From: Prochilodus magdalenae
Lineage: Eukaryota > Chordata > Actinopteri > Characiformes > Prochilodontidae
Length of the DNA stretch: 64,000 bases
NCBI GenBank assembly: GCA_024036415.1
Contig: JAMWET010005032.1
Coordinates: forward strand, 790,001 to 854,000
Direction: 5' to 3'
Made by a program: the position numbers and the translations under genes. Positions 51,434 to 63,734 of the stretch are shown piece by piece; within the stretch, counting starts at the first letter, position 1, and each line of letters opens with the position of its first letter. The notes below the pieces were generated by a model that made no database searches, had not been told where the DNA came from, and saw only the letters and a list, made by a program, of their open reading frames with translations.

Positions 51434-52616
51434 GCCAAAACAGATCTGGTCCACTTCTGGCGCAGATACGGCAGGACTGACGAGTGCGGAGGGCCTGTGA
51501 GCCAAAAGTGGCCCACATAGATAAAACTCCAGAACTGGGACCCGGTAACCCATGTTGGGAAGTGGGCCAGATGAAAATGGGGAATGTGAGCTTTGGGCCA
51601 GAACAGTTTTGCGAGCTGGGCTTCCACTGTTAGTGATGGCTTCTAACTAGCGTAGCCGTGTCTAACAGTGTCCAGTTGCTCCTGTTCAGATTAACATCTG
51701 TCGTTGGAACTTCCGGCAGTAATGTTGTGGAAAAGCAGGGCTGTTAGTCCGTTTCCAGCGAACATGGATTTCTGCGGTGTCCACTACGTGGTGAACCTCT
51801 AAGATGTGGTTTGAGAGAAGGTTTGGTGATTGTGAACGATTTGGGTGACTATTGACGCCCAGTGTTTGTGAGCTCTATGGACAAACTGAAAGCTGAATGC
51901 CTGTTTTAGCTCCATGTCCCTTGTATTCCGGAAAAGTGGGACGGGATCGCTGAAGGACAGAGTGGAAGGACACATCAAGTTAACCTTTAATGGGAAATCG
52001 ATGATGTAAGAACATTTATGTAACAACAAGGTGAACAAGGAGAAATGACCAAATGATCCCGCGGATGACGGTCCAGGGATACAAGCCAACAGCAGGACCG
52101 GCATGAAAGAGTCTGGACACCAGTCATTCCGTTTGGACCTAACCCCAACCCTTAGCAATAGGAAAGCAATTACTCACACTCCCACTTTTCCTTCTGCTCA
52201 CGCCTGAACTCAGAGCCACCATGCCCCTGGCTGTATTATAGGGGTGTAAATGGGCACTGGAAGTTCCGGAGCGGTTCTTTTCCAGGTTCTCGGTCTTCAC
52301 ACTAATGTGATCTCCTCTGGGTACTATTCCGGTTTCCATGCTTCCAAAAGTTCTCTCATGGGTTTGCCGTGATGGACACGTCAGTCACACTTGTCTTTCA
52401 GTTGTCCAAAGGCGCTCAACTTACCGAACCACTGATATGCAAAAATCCCTACCATATGATTCCGACATTCCCAAAAGATTGATCATGGATTTTACTGGCT
52501 CACAGGACTCTGTAGGACCTGACCTCCAAAAGGTTCTTCATTTGTCTGTCCCAAACAGTTTCAGATTCTGGAACCGGTGTTTGAAAGTACCTGGTATGAC
52601 GCACATGGAAAACTGG
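51432..52616. repeat. 1.2-kb direct duplication, copy B
   Basis: Repeats copy A in the same order and orientation with a few per cent difference. It has one tatgcccctggc unit and an insertion gacgcccagtgtttgtgag at 51855. Confidence 0.92.
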
Positions 52617-52940
52617 AATATTGGAAATATACCGGATAACATGCTGAGTGAGTCCTCTCCAGAGTCACCAGAGGAATTCCCCATGTGTCCCTGAACCCAC
52701 AGCTGGCCCGTCTTCAGATCCCATTGTCCCAGGCCTTCAGTGAAGGAATAAAGATCCTGTTCCAGGCATTCAGGAATGCCATAATACACACATATGGAGC
52801 ATACGGAGTGAATCCAAACGAGGTGTCTTCTCCGACCCAGTAAAGAACAGAGCCGAACATCTCACCATGACCCAGAGGGCAGGAGGAGGGGGAGGGGCAG
52901 CTGGGTTTAGGCTGACGACCTGCTCATGACCCGGCTTCAA

Positions 52941-53125
52941 ACTTCAGATTCTTTATTAAGTTACTGTGCACGAATGGTCGAACGGTAACGGACATTTCTC
53001 CTGCCTTAGCCTTCCTGTTCCGATGCCTTCCTCTCCCAGCGCTTCCTACAGTGAACATGGTTCTGCTATTCCAGCCTTTTCCCAAATGCCAGGGAAATCA
53101 GGAACAGGTTTATCGGCCAAGTATG
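52941..53125. repeat. 185-bp inverted-repeat arm 2
   Basis: Starts acttcagattctttattaag and ends tatcggccaagtatg. It is the reverse complement of 51249-51433 and ends about 60 bp before the CA-rich array. Confidence 0.95.
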
Positions 53126-53182
53126 TCGACACACACGGGGAATCCGGCTCCAGCAGATTGTGTTTCTCTCACACTGACAGTC

Positions 53183-56100
53183 CACATACACACAGACTCC
53201 GCACACGACTCCGCACACACAGTGACTCCACACGCACGATATACACAGACTCCGCACACGACTCCGCACACACAATATACACAGTGACTCCACACACACA
53301 ATATACACAGTGACTTCACACACACAATATACGCAGTGACTCCACACACATGATATACACAGACTCCGCACACGACTCCGCACACACAGTGACTCCACAC
53401 GCACGATATATACAGACTCCGCACACGACTCCGCACACACAGTGACTCCACACGCACGATATATACAGACTCCGCACACGACTCCGCACACACAACATAC
53501 AGAGACTCCGCACACGACTCCGCACACACAGGGACTCCACACACGATATACACAGTGACTCCACACACACAATATACACAGTGACTCCACACACACGATA
53601 TACACAGTGACTCCACACACATGATATACACTACTCCACACAAACAGTGACTCCATACGCACGATATACACAGACTCCGCACACGACTCCGCACACACAA
53701 TATACAGAGACTCCGCACACAGTGACTCCACACACATGATATACACAGTGACTCCACACACACAATATACGCAGTGACTCCACAAACATGATATACACGA
53801 CTCCACACAAACAGTGACTCCATACGCACGACGATACACAGACTCCGCACACGACTCCGCACACACAATATACAGAGACTCCGCACACAGAGACTCCACA
53901 CACATGATATACACAGTGACTCCACACACACAATATACGCAGTGACTCCACAAACATGATATACACGACTCCACACAAACAGTGACTCCATACGCACGAT
54001 ATACACAGACTCCGCACACGACTCCGCACACACAATATACAGAGACTCCGCACACAGAGACTCCACACACATGATATACACAGTGACTCCACACACACAA
54101 TATACGCAGTGACTCCACACACACGATATACACAGACTCCGCACACGACTCCACACACACAGTGACTCCACACACACGATATACACAGTGACTCCACACA
54201 CACAATATACACAGTGACTTCACACACACAATATACGCAGTGACTCCACACACACGATATAAACAGACTCCGCACAAACAGTGACTCCACACACACGATA
54301 TAAACAGACTCCGCACAAACAGTGACTCCACACACACAATATACACAGCGACTTCACACACAATATACGCAGTGACTCCACACACATGATATACACAGAC
54401 TCCGCACACGACTCCACACACAGTGACTCCACACACACAATATACACAGGCTGTGCACACAACTCTGCACACACAATATATACAGACTCCGCACACAACT
54501 CCGCACACACGATATACACAGTGACTCCACACACACAATATACACAGTGACTTCACACACACAATATACGCAGTGACTCCACACACACGATATACACAGT
54601 GACTCCACACACACGATATACACAGTGACTCCACACACACAATATACACAGTGACTCCACAAACATGATATACACGACTCCACACAAACAGTGACTCCAT
54701 ACGCACGATATACACAGACTCCGCACACGACTCCGCACACACAATATACAGAGACTCCGCACACAGTGACTCCACACACATGATATACACAGTGACTCCA
54801 CACACACGATATACACAGTGACTCCACACACACGATATACACAGACTCCGCACACGACTCCACACACACAGTGACTCCACACACACGATATACACAGTGA
54901 CTCCACACACACAATATACACAGTGACTTCACACACACAAAATACGCAGTGACTCCACACACACGATATAAACAGACTCCGCACACGACTCCACACACAC
55001 AATATACACAGCGACTTCACACACAATATACGCAGTGACTCCACACACATGATATACACAGACTCCGCACACGACTCCACACACACAGTGACTCCACACA
55101 CACAATATACACAGGCTGTGCACACAACTCTGCACACACAATATATACAGACTCCGCACACAACTCCGCACACACGATATACACAGTGACTCCACACACA
55201 CAATATACACAGTGACTTCACACACACAATATACGCAGTGACTCCACACACATGATATACACAGACTCCGCACACGACTCCACACACACAGTGACTCCAC
55301 ACACACAATATACACAGGCTGTGCACACAACTCTGCACACACAATATATACAGACTCCGCACACAACTCCGCACACAGGATATACAGAGACTCCGCACAC
55401 GACTCCACACACACGATATACACAATGACTCCACACACATTATACAATTACTCCACACACACGATATACACAGTGACTCCACACACATTATACACAGTGA
55501 CTCCGCACACGACTCCACACACACAGTGACTCCACACACACACACAATGTACACAGACTCTGCACACGACTCCACACACACGATATATACAGACTCCACA
55601 CACAGTGACTCCACACACACAGTGACTCCACACAAACGATATATAGTGATTCCACACACACAATATACACAGTGACTCCACACACACAATATACACAGTG
55701 ACTCCACACATACAGTGACTCCACACACACGATATACACAGTGACTCCACACACACAGTATACACAGTGACTCCACACACATTATACACAATGAATCCAC
55801 ACACACGATATACACAGTGACTCCGCACACGACTCCACACACACATGATATACACAGACTCCGCACACGACTCCACACACACAATATACACAATGACTCC
55901 ACACACATTACACACAGTGACTACACACACACACGATATACACAGACTCTGCACACGACTCCACACACACAATATACATTGTGAATCCACACACAGTGAC
56001 TCCACACACACAGTGACTTCACGCACACGATATACACAGTGACTCCAAACACACAGTGACTCCACATAAACGATATACACAGTGACTCCACACACACACA

Positions 56101-56272
56101 GTGACTCCACACACACAATATACACAGTGACTCCACACACACAATATACACAGTGACTCCACACACAGTGACTCCACACACACAATATACACAGTGACTC
56201 CACACACACGATATACACAGACTCTGCACACGACTCCGCACACACGATATACACAGTGACTCCACACACATG
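53183..56272. repeat. CA-rich minisatellite (26/36-bp mixed units)
   Basis: 3.1 kb of interleaved units such as cagtgactccacacacacaa plus tatacac (about 26 bp) and agactccgcacacgactccg plus cacacaca. Regions of several hundred bp recur (for example gcacacaactctgcacacac at 54455, 55115 and 55325). The minus strand stays open for hundreds of codons in all frames (VCGVTVYIVCVESL). Not considered coding. Confidence 0.97.
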
Positions 56273-56764
56273 ATGTACTGTGAAGAGACTCTGGTGTATG
56301 ATCTGGCATGTGAGTGACACCGGTGAACACCATGGAGGAACAGAGGTAACTATGGTCCAGCCGGTGATGTGACTGGTCAGCTGGTTATGAAGGTGAAACA
56401 GCTGACCAGGCCCATCACGTAAAGCACGTCAGTGTGGTAAGCACTGAACAGGTGGAGATCACGAATCCTGATGGAACCCTGGGTGGACCAACCAGATGCT
56501 TTGGGATGAAACAGTTAAAGGGTGAGGGAGTGGAGTCGAGCGATACCCAAGAGGCCCACACAAAGGCAGCCAATCAGACAGGGGCTGGACTAAACTACCA
56601 AACAGACAGGAGAGTAAGGGACAGGGCCAACACGTCGAGAAGGGCTCTGTGTGCCGTGGGAAAAGTTGGGGACACTTTGCAAAGTAGGAGACTGAACAGG
56701 AGTATACACTCAGCATCAAACAACAGTTGGACCCAGGCAGAATGCTGTTGGGAAGGAGGATAAA
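56273..56764. other. Spacer, no gene seen
   Basis: An open frame at 56434-56763 has no motif. Nothing recognised before the Tc1 fragment. Confidence 0.4.
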
Positions 56765-57088
56765 GGTGACCAGGATCAATAACTGATGATAAATTTAGAC
56801 TGATATGATCAATATTTATTGAGCTACACATACAGAAGTCTGTCTCTCAGTATGGCGTCGGGCCGCCGTGTTCGCTAACCCAACACACCAGACGTCTCGG
56901 TATGGAGCTGTAGAGGTTCCTAATGGTGTCCTGTGGTAATCCATCCCATGCAGCTTGAACATCCTCACACAGTTCCTGCAGATGGTGCGGTAGGGGTGGA
57001 GGTGGAGCCACACCAGGCCTTCTAAACTCTGTCCATCTTGGTGCTGACCATGGTGCCTCCACACACGGATTCGTTGGGCGTCCCCCAA
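56765..57088 (-). mobile_element. 3' part of the deleted Tc1-like family, antisense
   Basis: On the minus strand: AQRIRVWRHHGQHQD, then HLQELCEDVQAAWDGLPQDT, IRNLYSSIPRRLVCWVSEHG and GPTPY, a clean C-terminus followed by the family 3' end (56765-56825). It is cut off at 57088, about 25 bp before the 42-bp array. Confidence 0.88.
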
Positions 57089-57111
57089 GTGTCTAGCTGT
57101 TTACTTCACTT

Positions 57112-60100
57112 GTACTTCCACACACTGGCCACTTTATTAGAAACACCCACCTTGTGCTTCCTCTCACTGGCCACTTTATTAGAAACACCCACCTTGTGCT
57201 TCCACTCACTGGCCACTTTATTAGAAACACCCACCTTGTGCTTCCACTCACTGGCCACTTTATTAGAAACGCCCACCTTGTGCTTCCTCTCACTGGCCAC
57301 TTTATTAGAAACACCCACCTTGTGCTTCCACTCACTGGCCACTTTATTAGGAACACCCACCTTGTGCTTCCTCTCACTGGCCACTTTATTAGGAACACCC
57401 ACCTTGTGCTTCCACTCACTGGCCACTTTATTAGAAACACCCACCTTGTGCTTCCCCTAACTGGCCACTTTATTAGAAACACCCACCTTGTGCTTCCACT
57501 CACTGGCCACTTTATTAGAAACACCCACCTTGTGCTTCCACTCACTGGCCACTTTATTAGAAACACCTACCTTGTGCTTCCTCTCACTGGCCACTTTATT
57601 AGAAACACCCACCTTGTGCTTCCACTCACTGGCCACTTTATTAGAAACACCTACCTTGTGCTTCCTCTCACTGGCCACTTTATTAGAAACACCCACCTTG
57701 TACTTCCACTCACTGGCCACTTTATTAGAAACACCTACCTTGTGCTTCCACTCACTGGCCACTTTATTAGAAACACCTACCTTGTATTTCCTCTCACTGG
57801 CCACTTTATTAGAAACGCCTACCCTTTTCTTCCACTCACTGGCCACTTTATTAGGAACACCCACCGTGTGCTTCCTCTCACTGGCCACTTTATTAGAAAC
57901 ACAGACCTTGTGAATCCACTCACTGGCCACTTTATTAGAAACACCCACCTTGTGCTTCCACTCACTGGCCACTTTATTAGAAACACCCACCTTGTGCTTC
58001 CACTCACTGGCCACTTTATTAGAAACACAGACCTTGTGCTTCCACTCACTGGCCACTTTATTAGAAACACCCACCTCATGCTTCCACTCACTGGCCACTT
58101 TATTAGAAACACCCACCTTGTGCTTCCACTCACTGGCCACTTTATTAGAAACACCTACCTTGTGCTTCCACTCACTGGCCACTTTATTAGAAACACCCAC
58201 CTTGTGCTTCCACTCACTGGCCACTTTATTAGAAACACCCACCTTGTGCTTCCTCTCACTGGCCACTTTATTAGAAACACCCACCTTGTGCTTCCACTCA
58301 CTGGCCACTTTATTAGAAACACCTACCCTGTATTTCCACACACTGGCCACTTTATTAGAAACACCCACTTCATGCTTCCACTCACTGGCCACTTTATTAG
58401 AAACACCCACCTCATGCTTCCACTCACTGGCCACTTTATTAGAAACACCTACCCTGTATTTCCACACACTGGCCACTTTATTAGAAACACCCACCTTGTG
58501 CTTCCACTAACTGGCCACTTTATTAGAAACACCCACCTTGTGCTTCCACTCACTGGCCACTTTATTAGAAACACCCACCTTGTGCTTCCACTCACTGGCC
58601 ACTTTATTAGAAACACCTACCTTGTGCTTCCTCTCACTGGCCACTTTATTAGAAACACCCACCTTGTGCTTCCACTCACTGGCCACTTTATTAGAAACAC
58701 CTACCTTGTGCTTCCTCTCACTGGCCACTTTATTAGAAACACCCACCTTGTGCTTCCACTCACTGGCCACTTTATTAGAAACACCTACCTTGTGCTTCCT
58801 CTCACTGGCCACTTTATTAGAAACGCCTACCCTTTTCTTCCACTCACTGGCCACTTTATTAGGAACACCCACCTTGTGCTTCCTCTCACTGGCCACTTTA
58901 TTAGAAACACAGACCTTGGGAATCCACTCACTGGCCACTTTATTAGAAACACCCACCTTGTGCTTCCACTCACTGGCCACTTTATTAGAAACACCCACCT
59001 TGTGCTTCCACTCACTGGCCACTTTATTAGAAACACCCACCTTGTGCTTCCACTCACTGGCCACTTTATTAGAAACACAGACCTTGTGCTTCCACTCACT
59101 GGCCACTTTATTAGAAACACCCACCTCATGCTTCCACTCACTGGCCACTTTATTAGAAACACCCACCTTGTGCTTCCACTCACTGGCCACTTTATTAGAA
59201 ACACCCACCTCATGCTTCCACTCACTGGCCACTTTATTAGAAACACAGACCTTGTGCTTCCACTCACTGGCCACTTTATTAGAAACACCCACCTTGTGCT
59301 TCCACTCACTGGCCACTTTATTAGAAACACCCACCTTGTGCTTCCACTCACTGGCCACTTTATTAGAAACACAGACCTTGGGAATCCACTCACTGGCCAC
59401 TTTATTAGAAACACCCACCTTGTGCTTCCACTCACTGGCCACTTTATTAGAAACACCTACCTTGTGCTTCCACTCACTGGCCACTTTATTAGAAACACAG
59501 ACCTTGTGCTTCCACTCACTGGCCACTTTATTAGAAACACCCACCTCATGCTTCCACTCACTGGCCACTTTATTAGAAACACCCACCTCGTGCTTCCACT
59601 CACTGGCCACTTTATTAGAAACACCCACCTTGTGCTTCCACTCACTGGCCACTTTATTAGAAACACCCACCTTGTGCTTCCACTCACTGGCCACTTTATT
59701 AGAAACACAGACCTTGTGCTTCCACTCACTGGCCACTTTATTAGAAACACCCACCTCATGCTTCCACTCACTGGCCACTTTATTAGAAACACCCACCTCG
59801 TGCTTCCACTCACTGGCCACTTTATTAGAAACACCCACCTTGTGCTTCCACTCACTGGCCACTTTATTAGAAACACCAACCTTGTGCTTCCTCTCACTGG
59901 CCACTTTATTAGAAACGCCTACCCTTTTCTTCCACTCACTGGCCACTTTATTAGAAACACCCACCTTGTGCTTCCACTCACTGGCCACTTTATTAGAAAC
60001 ACCCACCTTGTGCTTCCTCTCACTGGCCACTTTATTAGAAACACCTACCTTGTGCTTTCACTCCCTGGCCAATTTATTAGAAACACCCACCTTTGTGCTT

Positions 60101-60680
60101 CCTTTCACTGGCCACTTTATTGGAAACCCCGTCTATGTGCTTACTCTCACTGGCCACTTTATTAGAAACACCTACCTTGTGCCTCCTCTCACTGGCCACT
60201 TTATTAGAAACACCCACCTTGTGCTTCCACACACTGGCCACTTTATTAGAAACACCCACCTTGTGCTTCCTCTCACTGGCCACTTTATTAGAAACACTGC
60301 CTTGTGCTTCCACTCACTGGCCACTTTATTAGAAACACCCACCTTGTGCTTCCTCTCACTGGCCACTTTATTAGAAACACCCACCTTGTGCTTCCTCTCA
60401 CTGGCCACTTTATTAGAAACACTGCCTTGTGCTTCCACTCACTGGCCACTTTATTAGAAACACCCACCTTGTGCTTCCTCTCACTGGCCACTTTATTAGA
60501 AACACCGACGTTGTAAATCCACTCACTGGCCACTTTATTAGAAACACCGACGTTGTGAATCCACTCACTGGCCACTTTATTAGAAACACCCACCTTGTGC
60601 TTCCTCTCACTGGCCACTTTATTAGAAACACCCACCTTGTATTTCCCCTCACTGGCCACTTTATTAGAAACGCCCACCTT
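57112..60680. repeat. 42-bp minisatellite with higher-order structure
   Basis: About 85 units of 42 bp: cactggccactttattagaa, acacccaccttgtgcttcca, ct. The rare variant aacgcctacccttttcttcc lies at about 57817, 58825 and 59917, that is 24 and 26 units apart, with similar neighbour order. This indicates block duplication of about 1 kb. The unit contains cactggccactttattag, a word found in dispersed fish DNA elements. Both strands are open for up to 1003 codons (LPLTGHFIRNTHLV); an artefact of a period divisible by three. Confidence 0.98.
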
Positions 60681-60684
60681 GCCA

Positions 60685-61795
60685 TTGATGCTGTCATGCT
60701 ATGATCTAGTTGATGCTCATCTTCTTTTGTTCTTCAAGCTGCACTCATATGAAGAACCAAACAGACGTCTTTGGTTCCAGTATCCGGTACTCCCATGACC
60801 ACTTTGCTGGACCGGGGTTCCTTTGTGGTGCTGGCTCCTTTGTGTGCGCTGTGGGGGTGCTTTGGGCCGGTCTGTGTTCTTTGTTGGTCAGGAAGTTTGG
60901 GGAACTCCTTTCCTTTGTTGTGTGGTTGCACTAGGGATTAGTAAGTGTTTCTGTTGAAGTTAGGGTGGGTTCCGTTTCTGGCCGTTTCTGTCTTCATGTT
61001 TTGGTCTCACAACAGCATGCATTTTCCACTACGCCATCACTGACTCCACCCGTGTCCTAACAGAAACTCCAGATAAAAAGGTCAGTGGGTCTCATGTGTT
61101 TTCTAAATAAGTGGGACCATAACCATCTGGTTTGTTTCCTCCACATCATGAGAACGTGCCTGAGTCCAGCACATGATTGGCACAGGAAAGCTGATGTAGC
61201 CGGCCAGCTACATCTACAACAGCAGCATGATAAAGTGTGCTCTCAACCCGGACATCGTCTTTTCCAGGTTTCCTCTTAAAGAAGACTCCGGGCCGGCAAA
61301 GCCAGCACAGCCAGCCATGCTATTACAGTAACTCCCCTGTGGCCTCTACAGCTCCATGCCGAGACGTCTGGCATCTGACCTTTATCCTCCTTCCCAAGTT
61401 TGGAAAGCTTGACCTCCTTGTTCAGGGGCTAAGCTCTCAGAATCTTCATCATGACCCCATGTGATAAGGCAGGAAGTGACTAATCCTTTGGATCTTTGTT
61501 AGATGAGACACCAACACCTGGCCGTCTGTTGGCTGTTGCAATGCCAACCACAGGGACCTCTGGAGTCTGGATGGAGTTCATGTCATTGACCGAAGATTAC
61601 AAGAGCAGGAGGTGAATAATATGATGGTGCAATTTTACAGCCTGGTAAATCAGGTTTACATAGTCCAGCTGTTTCTCTGGGACTACAGGGACCCCCACAG
61701 AGCAGACAAAAAATTAGGCACCTATGGTGACCCAGTAGCAGCTGTGACTGGATCGGGCATGTACTAAACAAGTTTCTGGATGTAGGCTATATCAG
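60685..61795. other. Spacer with a short Tc1 relic
   Basis: 61340-61400 holds ctacagctccatgccgagac and tttatcctccttccc, the junction of the deleted Tc1 family's C-terminus and 3' flank. 61530-61760 is openly readable for some length but I cannot identify it. Nothing else seen. Confidence 0.45.
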
Positions 61796-61799
61796 TGTT

Positions 61800-62060
61800 C
61801 GACGCTCATCCATCAGAGAACTGGTCAGTTGGTCCAGATTTGGTGGAGGCCTTCCCTGGCACAGTTCCGAGGAGAATTCCCTGTAGACTGGGATTGTAGC
61901 CACCGCTGGTAGACCCGTATGACCGTACGCTTCCACACACCTGCAGATTCAGCTACGTCCTTCACACTATGGTCTTTGGCCACGCCCACATGCAGTCCCT
62001 CCTTTTAGCCAATCATTAACATCTGCTCTGGAGCGTTTTCCACACATGGAACGAGACATT
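61800..62060 (-). mobile_element. Tc1-like N-terminal fragment, antisense
   Basis: gtggaggccttccctggcac, accgctggtagacccgtatg and cacctgcagattcagctacg are the reverse complement of 31300-31410. An upstream piece of about 70 bp continues to 62060. Confidence 0.75.
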
Positions 62061-62606
62061 CCCTGCACTGTAGCACCTCTTCCCAATCTATGGATCCCGT
62101 CACTCACACCCGCAGGGACACTATAGATATTTAATATGAATGGGAGATAACAGTAGGTCAGTCTGTACGTACAGTATAAATATTTTTATTATTATGGTCG
62201 AGCTGAATGAGGCCGAGTGGGGGCAAACAAGGTCAAACCCTGAGATTACAAGGAAAGAGTTAAATGAAACACCCACAACGCTTCCAAGGATATGAAAAAT
62301 CTGGCCGCTGTTTTGGTTCTCAGCAAACTTGCAGGGGGGCTCTGGATGTGTGGGAGAGAGGAGGCCAATCTCACAGACACACTTCCTTCGGAAATGCAAG
62401 AGGTTATACTCGGATGCTGTGGTTAAACGTATTATGAGCCACTCAGTTCTCAAAGAATGCTAAGATGTGAACCTCAGAGATGTAAATTATGTCTAATTAT
62501 GTCTAAGTCGTATCTTTTTAAAACAGATACGACTGATATAAATCAACAGAGCATGAATGAGAAAGTCTGAACTCCCAAACTATATGGTCATAGGTCATGT
62601 GGTCAG

Positions 62607-62820
62607 ATTTACATTTCTGGCATTTAGCTGACGCTCTTATCCAGAGCGACTTACAAGGTTAATCACATTACAGGTGGGCCAATGCAGTGTTAGGAGTCTT
62701 GCCCATAGACTCTTATTGGTATAGCACAGCATCACCCAGACCGGGATTCGAACCCCAGTCTCCCACGTGTGGTGGTGGCTATTTGGGGGTAGTGGTGTCA
62801 TCCGCTGAGCTACACCAACC
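62607..62820 (-). mobile_element. tRNA-derived SINE, antisense
   Basis: The minus strand starts with a tRNA-like head: box A at 62802-62817 (tggtgtagctcagcgg) and box B at 62744-62754 (ggttcgaatcc), as needed for RNA polymerase III. The 3' end reads ttgtaagtcgctctggataa, gagcgtcagctaaatgcc and agaaatgtaaat, the well-known tail of teleost SINEs that is shared with partner LINEs. Imperfect flanking copies of catatggtc-type sequence (62596-62606 and 62824-62834, 9 of 11 identical) could be the target duplication. Confidence 0.94.
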
Positions 62821-62821
62821 A

Positions 62822-63461
62822 CACATATGGTCGGTAAGGTGGTAGGTGGTCATATGGTCAAGTGGTGAGTGGTCATATGGTCACTAAGGTGGTAGGTGAT
62901 TATGTGGTCAAGTGGTAGGTGATTATATGGTCAAGTGGTGAGTGGTCATATGGTCAGTAAGGTGGTAAGTGGTCATATGGTCAAGTGGTAAGTGGTCATA
63001 TGGTCAAATGGTGAGTGGTCATATGGTCAGTAAGGTGGTAAGTGGTCATATGGTCAAGTGATGAGTGGTCATATGGTCAGTAAGGTGGTAGGTGGTTATA
63101 TGGTCAAGTGGTAAGTGGTCATATGGTCAAGTGGTGAGTGGTCATATGGTCAGTAAGGTGGTAGGTGGTTATATGGTCAAGTGGTGAGTGGTCATATGGT
63201 CAGTAAGGTGGTAGGTGGTTATATGGTCAAGTGGTGAGTGGTCATATGGTCAGTAAGGTGGTAGGTGGTCATATGGTCAAGTGGTGAGTGGTCATATGGT
63301 CAGTAAGGTGGTAGGTGGTTATATGGTCAAGTGGTGAGTGGTCATATGGTCAGTAAGGTGGTAGGTGGTTATATGGTCAAGTGGTGAGTGGTCATATGGT
63401 CAGTAAGGTGGTAGGTGGTTATATGGTCAAGTGGTGAGTGGTCATATGGTCAGTATGGTCA
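62822..63461. repeat. 50-bp minisatellite
   Basis: Units of 50 bp: gtggtaggtggttatatggt, caagtggtgagtggtcatat, ggtcagtaag. It is regular from about 63010 and shorter or irregular before. A stub of the same sequence (atggtcataggtcatgtggt) lies on the other side of the SINE at 62584-62603. Confidence 0.96.
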
Positions 63462-63734
63462 GCTGGCGCCGCTTTCCACCGCTGGAGACGTTCCTGGAGA
63501 GGAAAGGGAGGAGGATTGATGGCGAACGTTTCTTCCAGACTGGCAGTGAGTTACGAGGGAGGACGAGGGCCTGCGCTTTTCCCTATATGTTCTGATTGGG
63601 GTGGACACTGATAGGGGTGGCTGATATGTGGCACCCCCTATTGTCTGGAGGATGAAATCGACAGGTTGTGGCATCTACAGATCGCTTTCTGGGAGAAACA
63701 GGTGTGACTAAAATGATCAAATTTGACAGCTATT

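Noticed and set aside
53066..54910. 614-codon cysteine/valine-rich frame on the minus strand
   Set aside because: Follows the CA-rich array in all three frames; a low-complexity artefact, not a secreted cysteine-rich protein.
57154..60165. 1003-codon open frame of 14-residue repeats on the + strand
   Set aside because: It is the 42-bp minisatellite read in frame; the opposite strand and other frames are also open for hundreds of codons, and there is no non-repeat domain, signal or splice context.
62700..62820. Genuine tRNA gene on the minus strand
   Set aside because: Box A and box B words are present, but the sequence between and around them does not fold as a cloverleaf by eye and it continues into the SINE body and tail.
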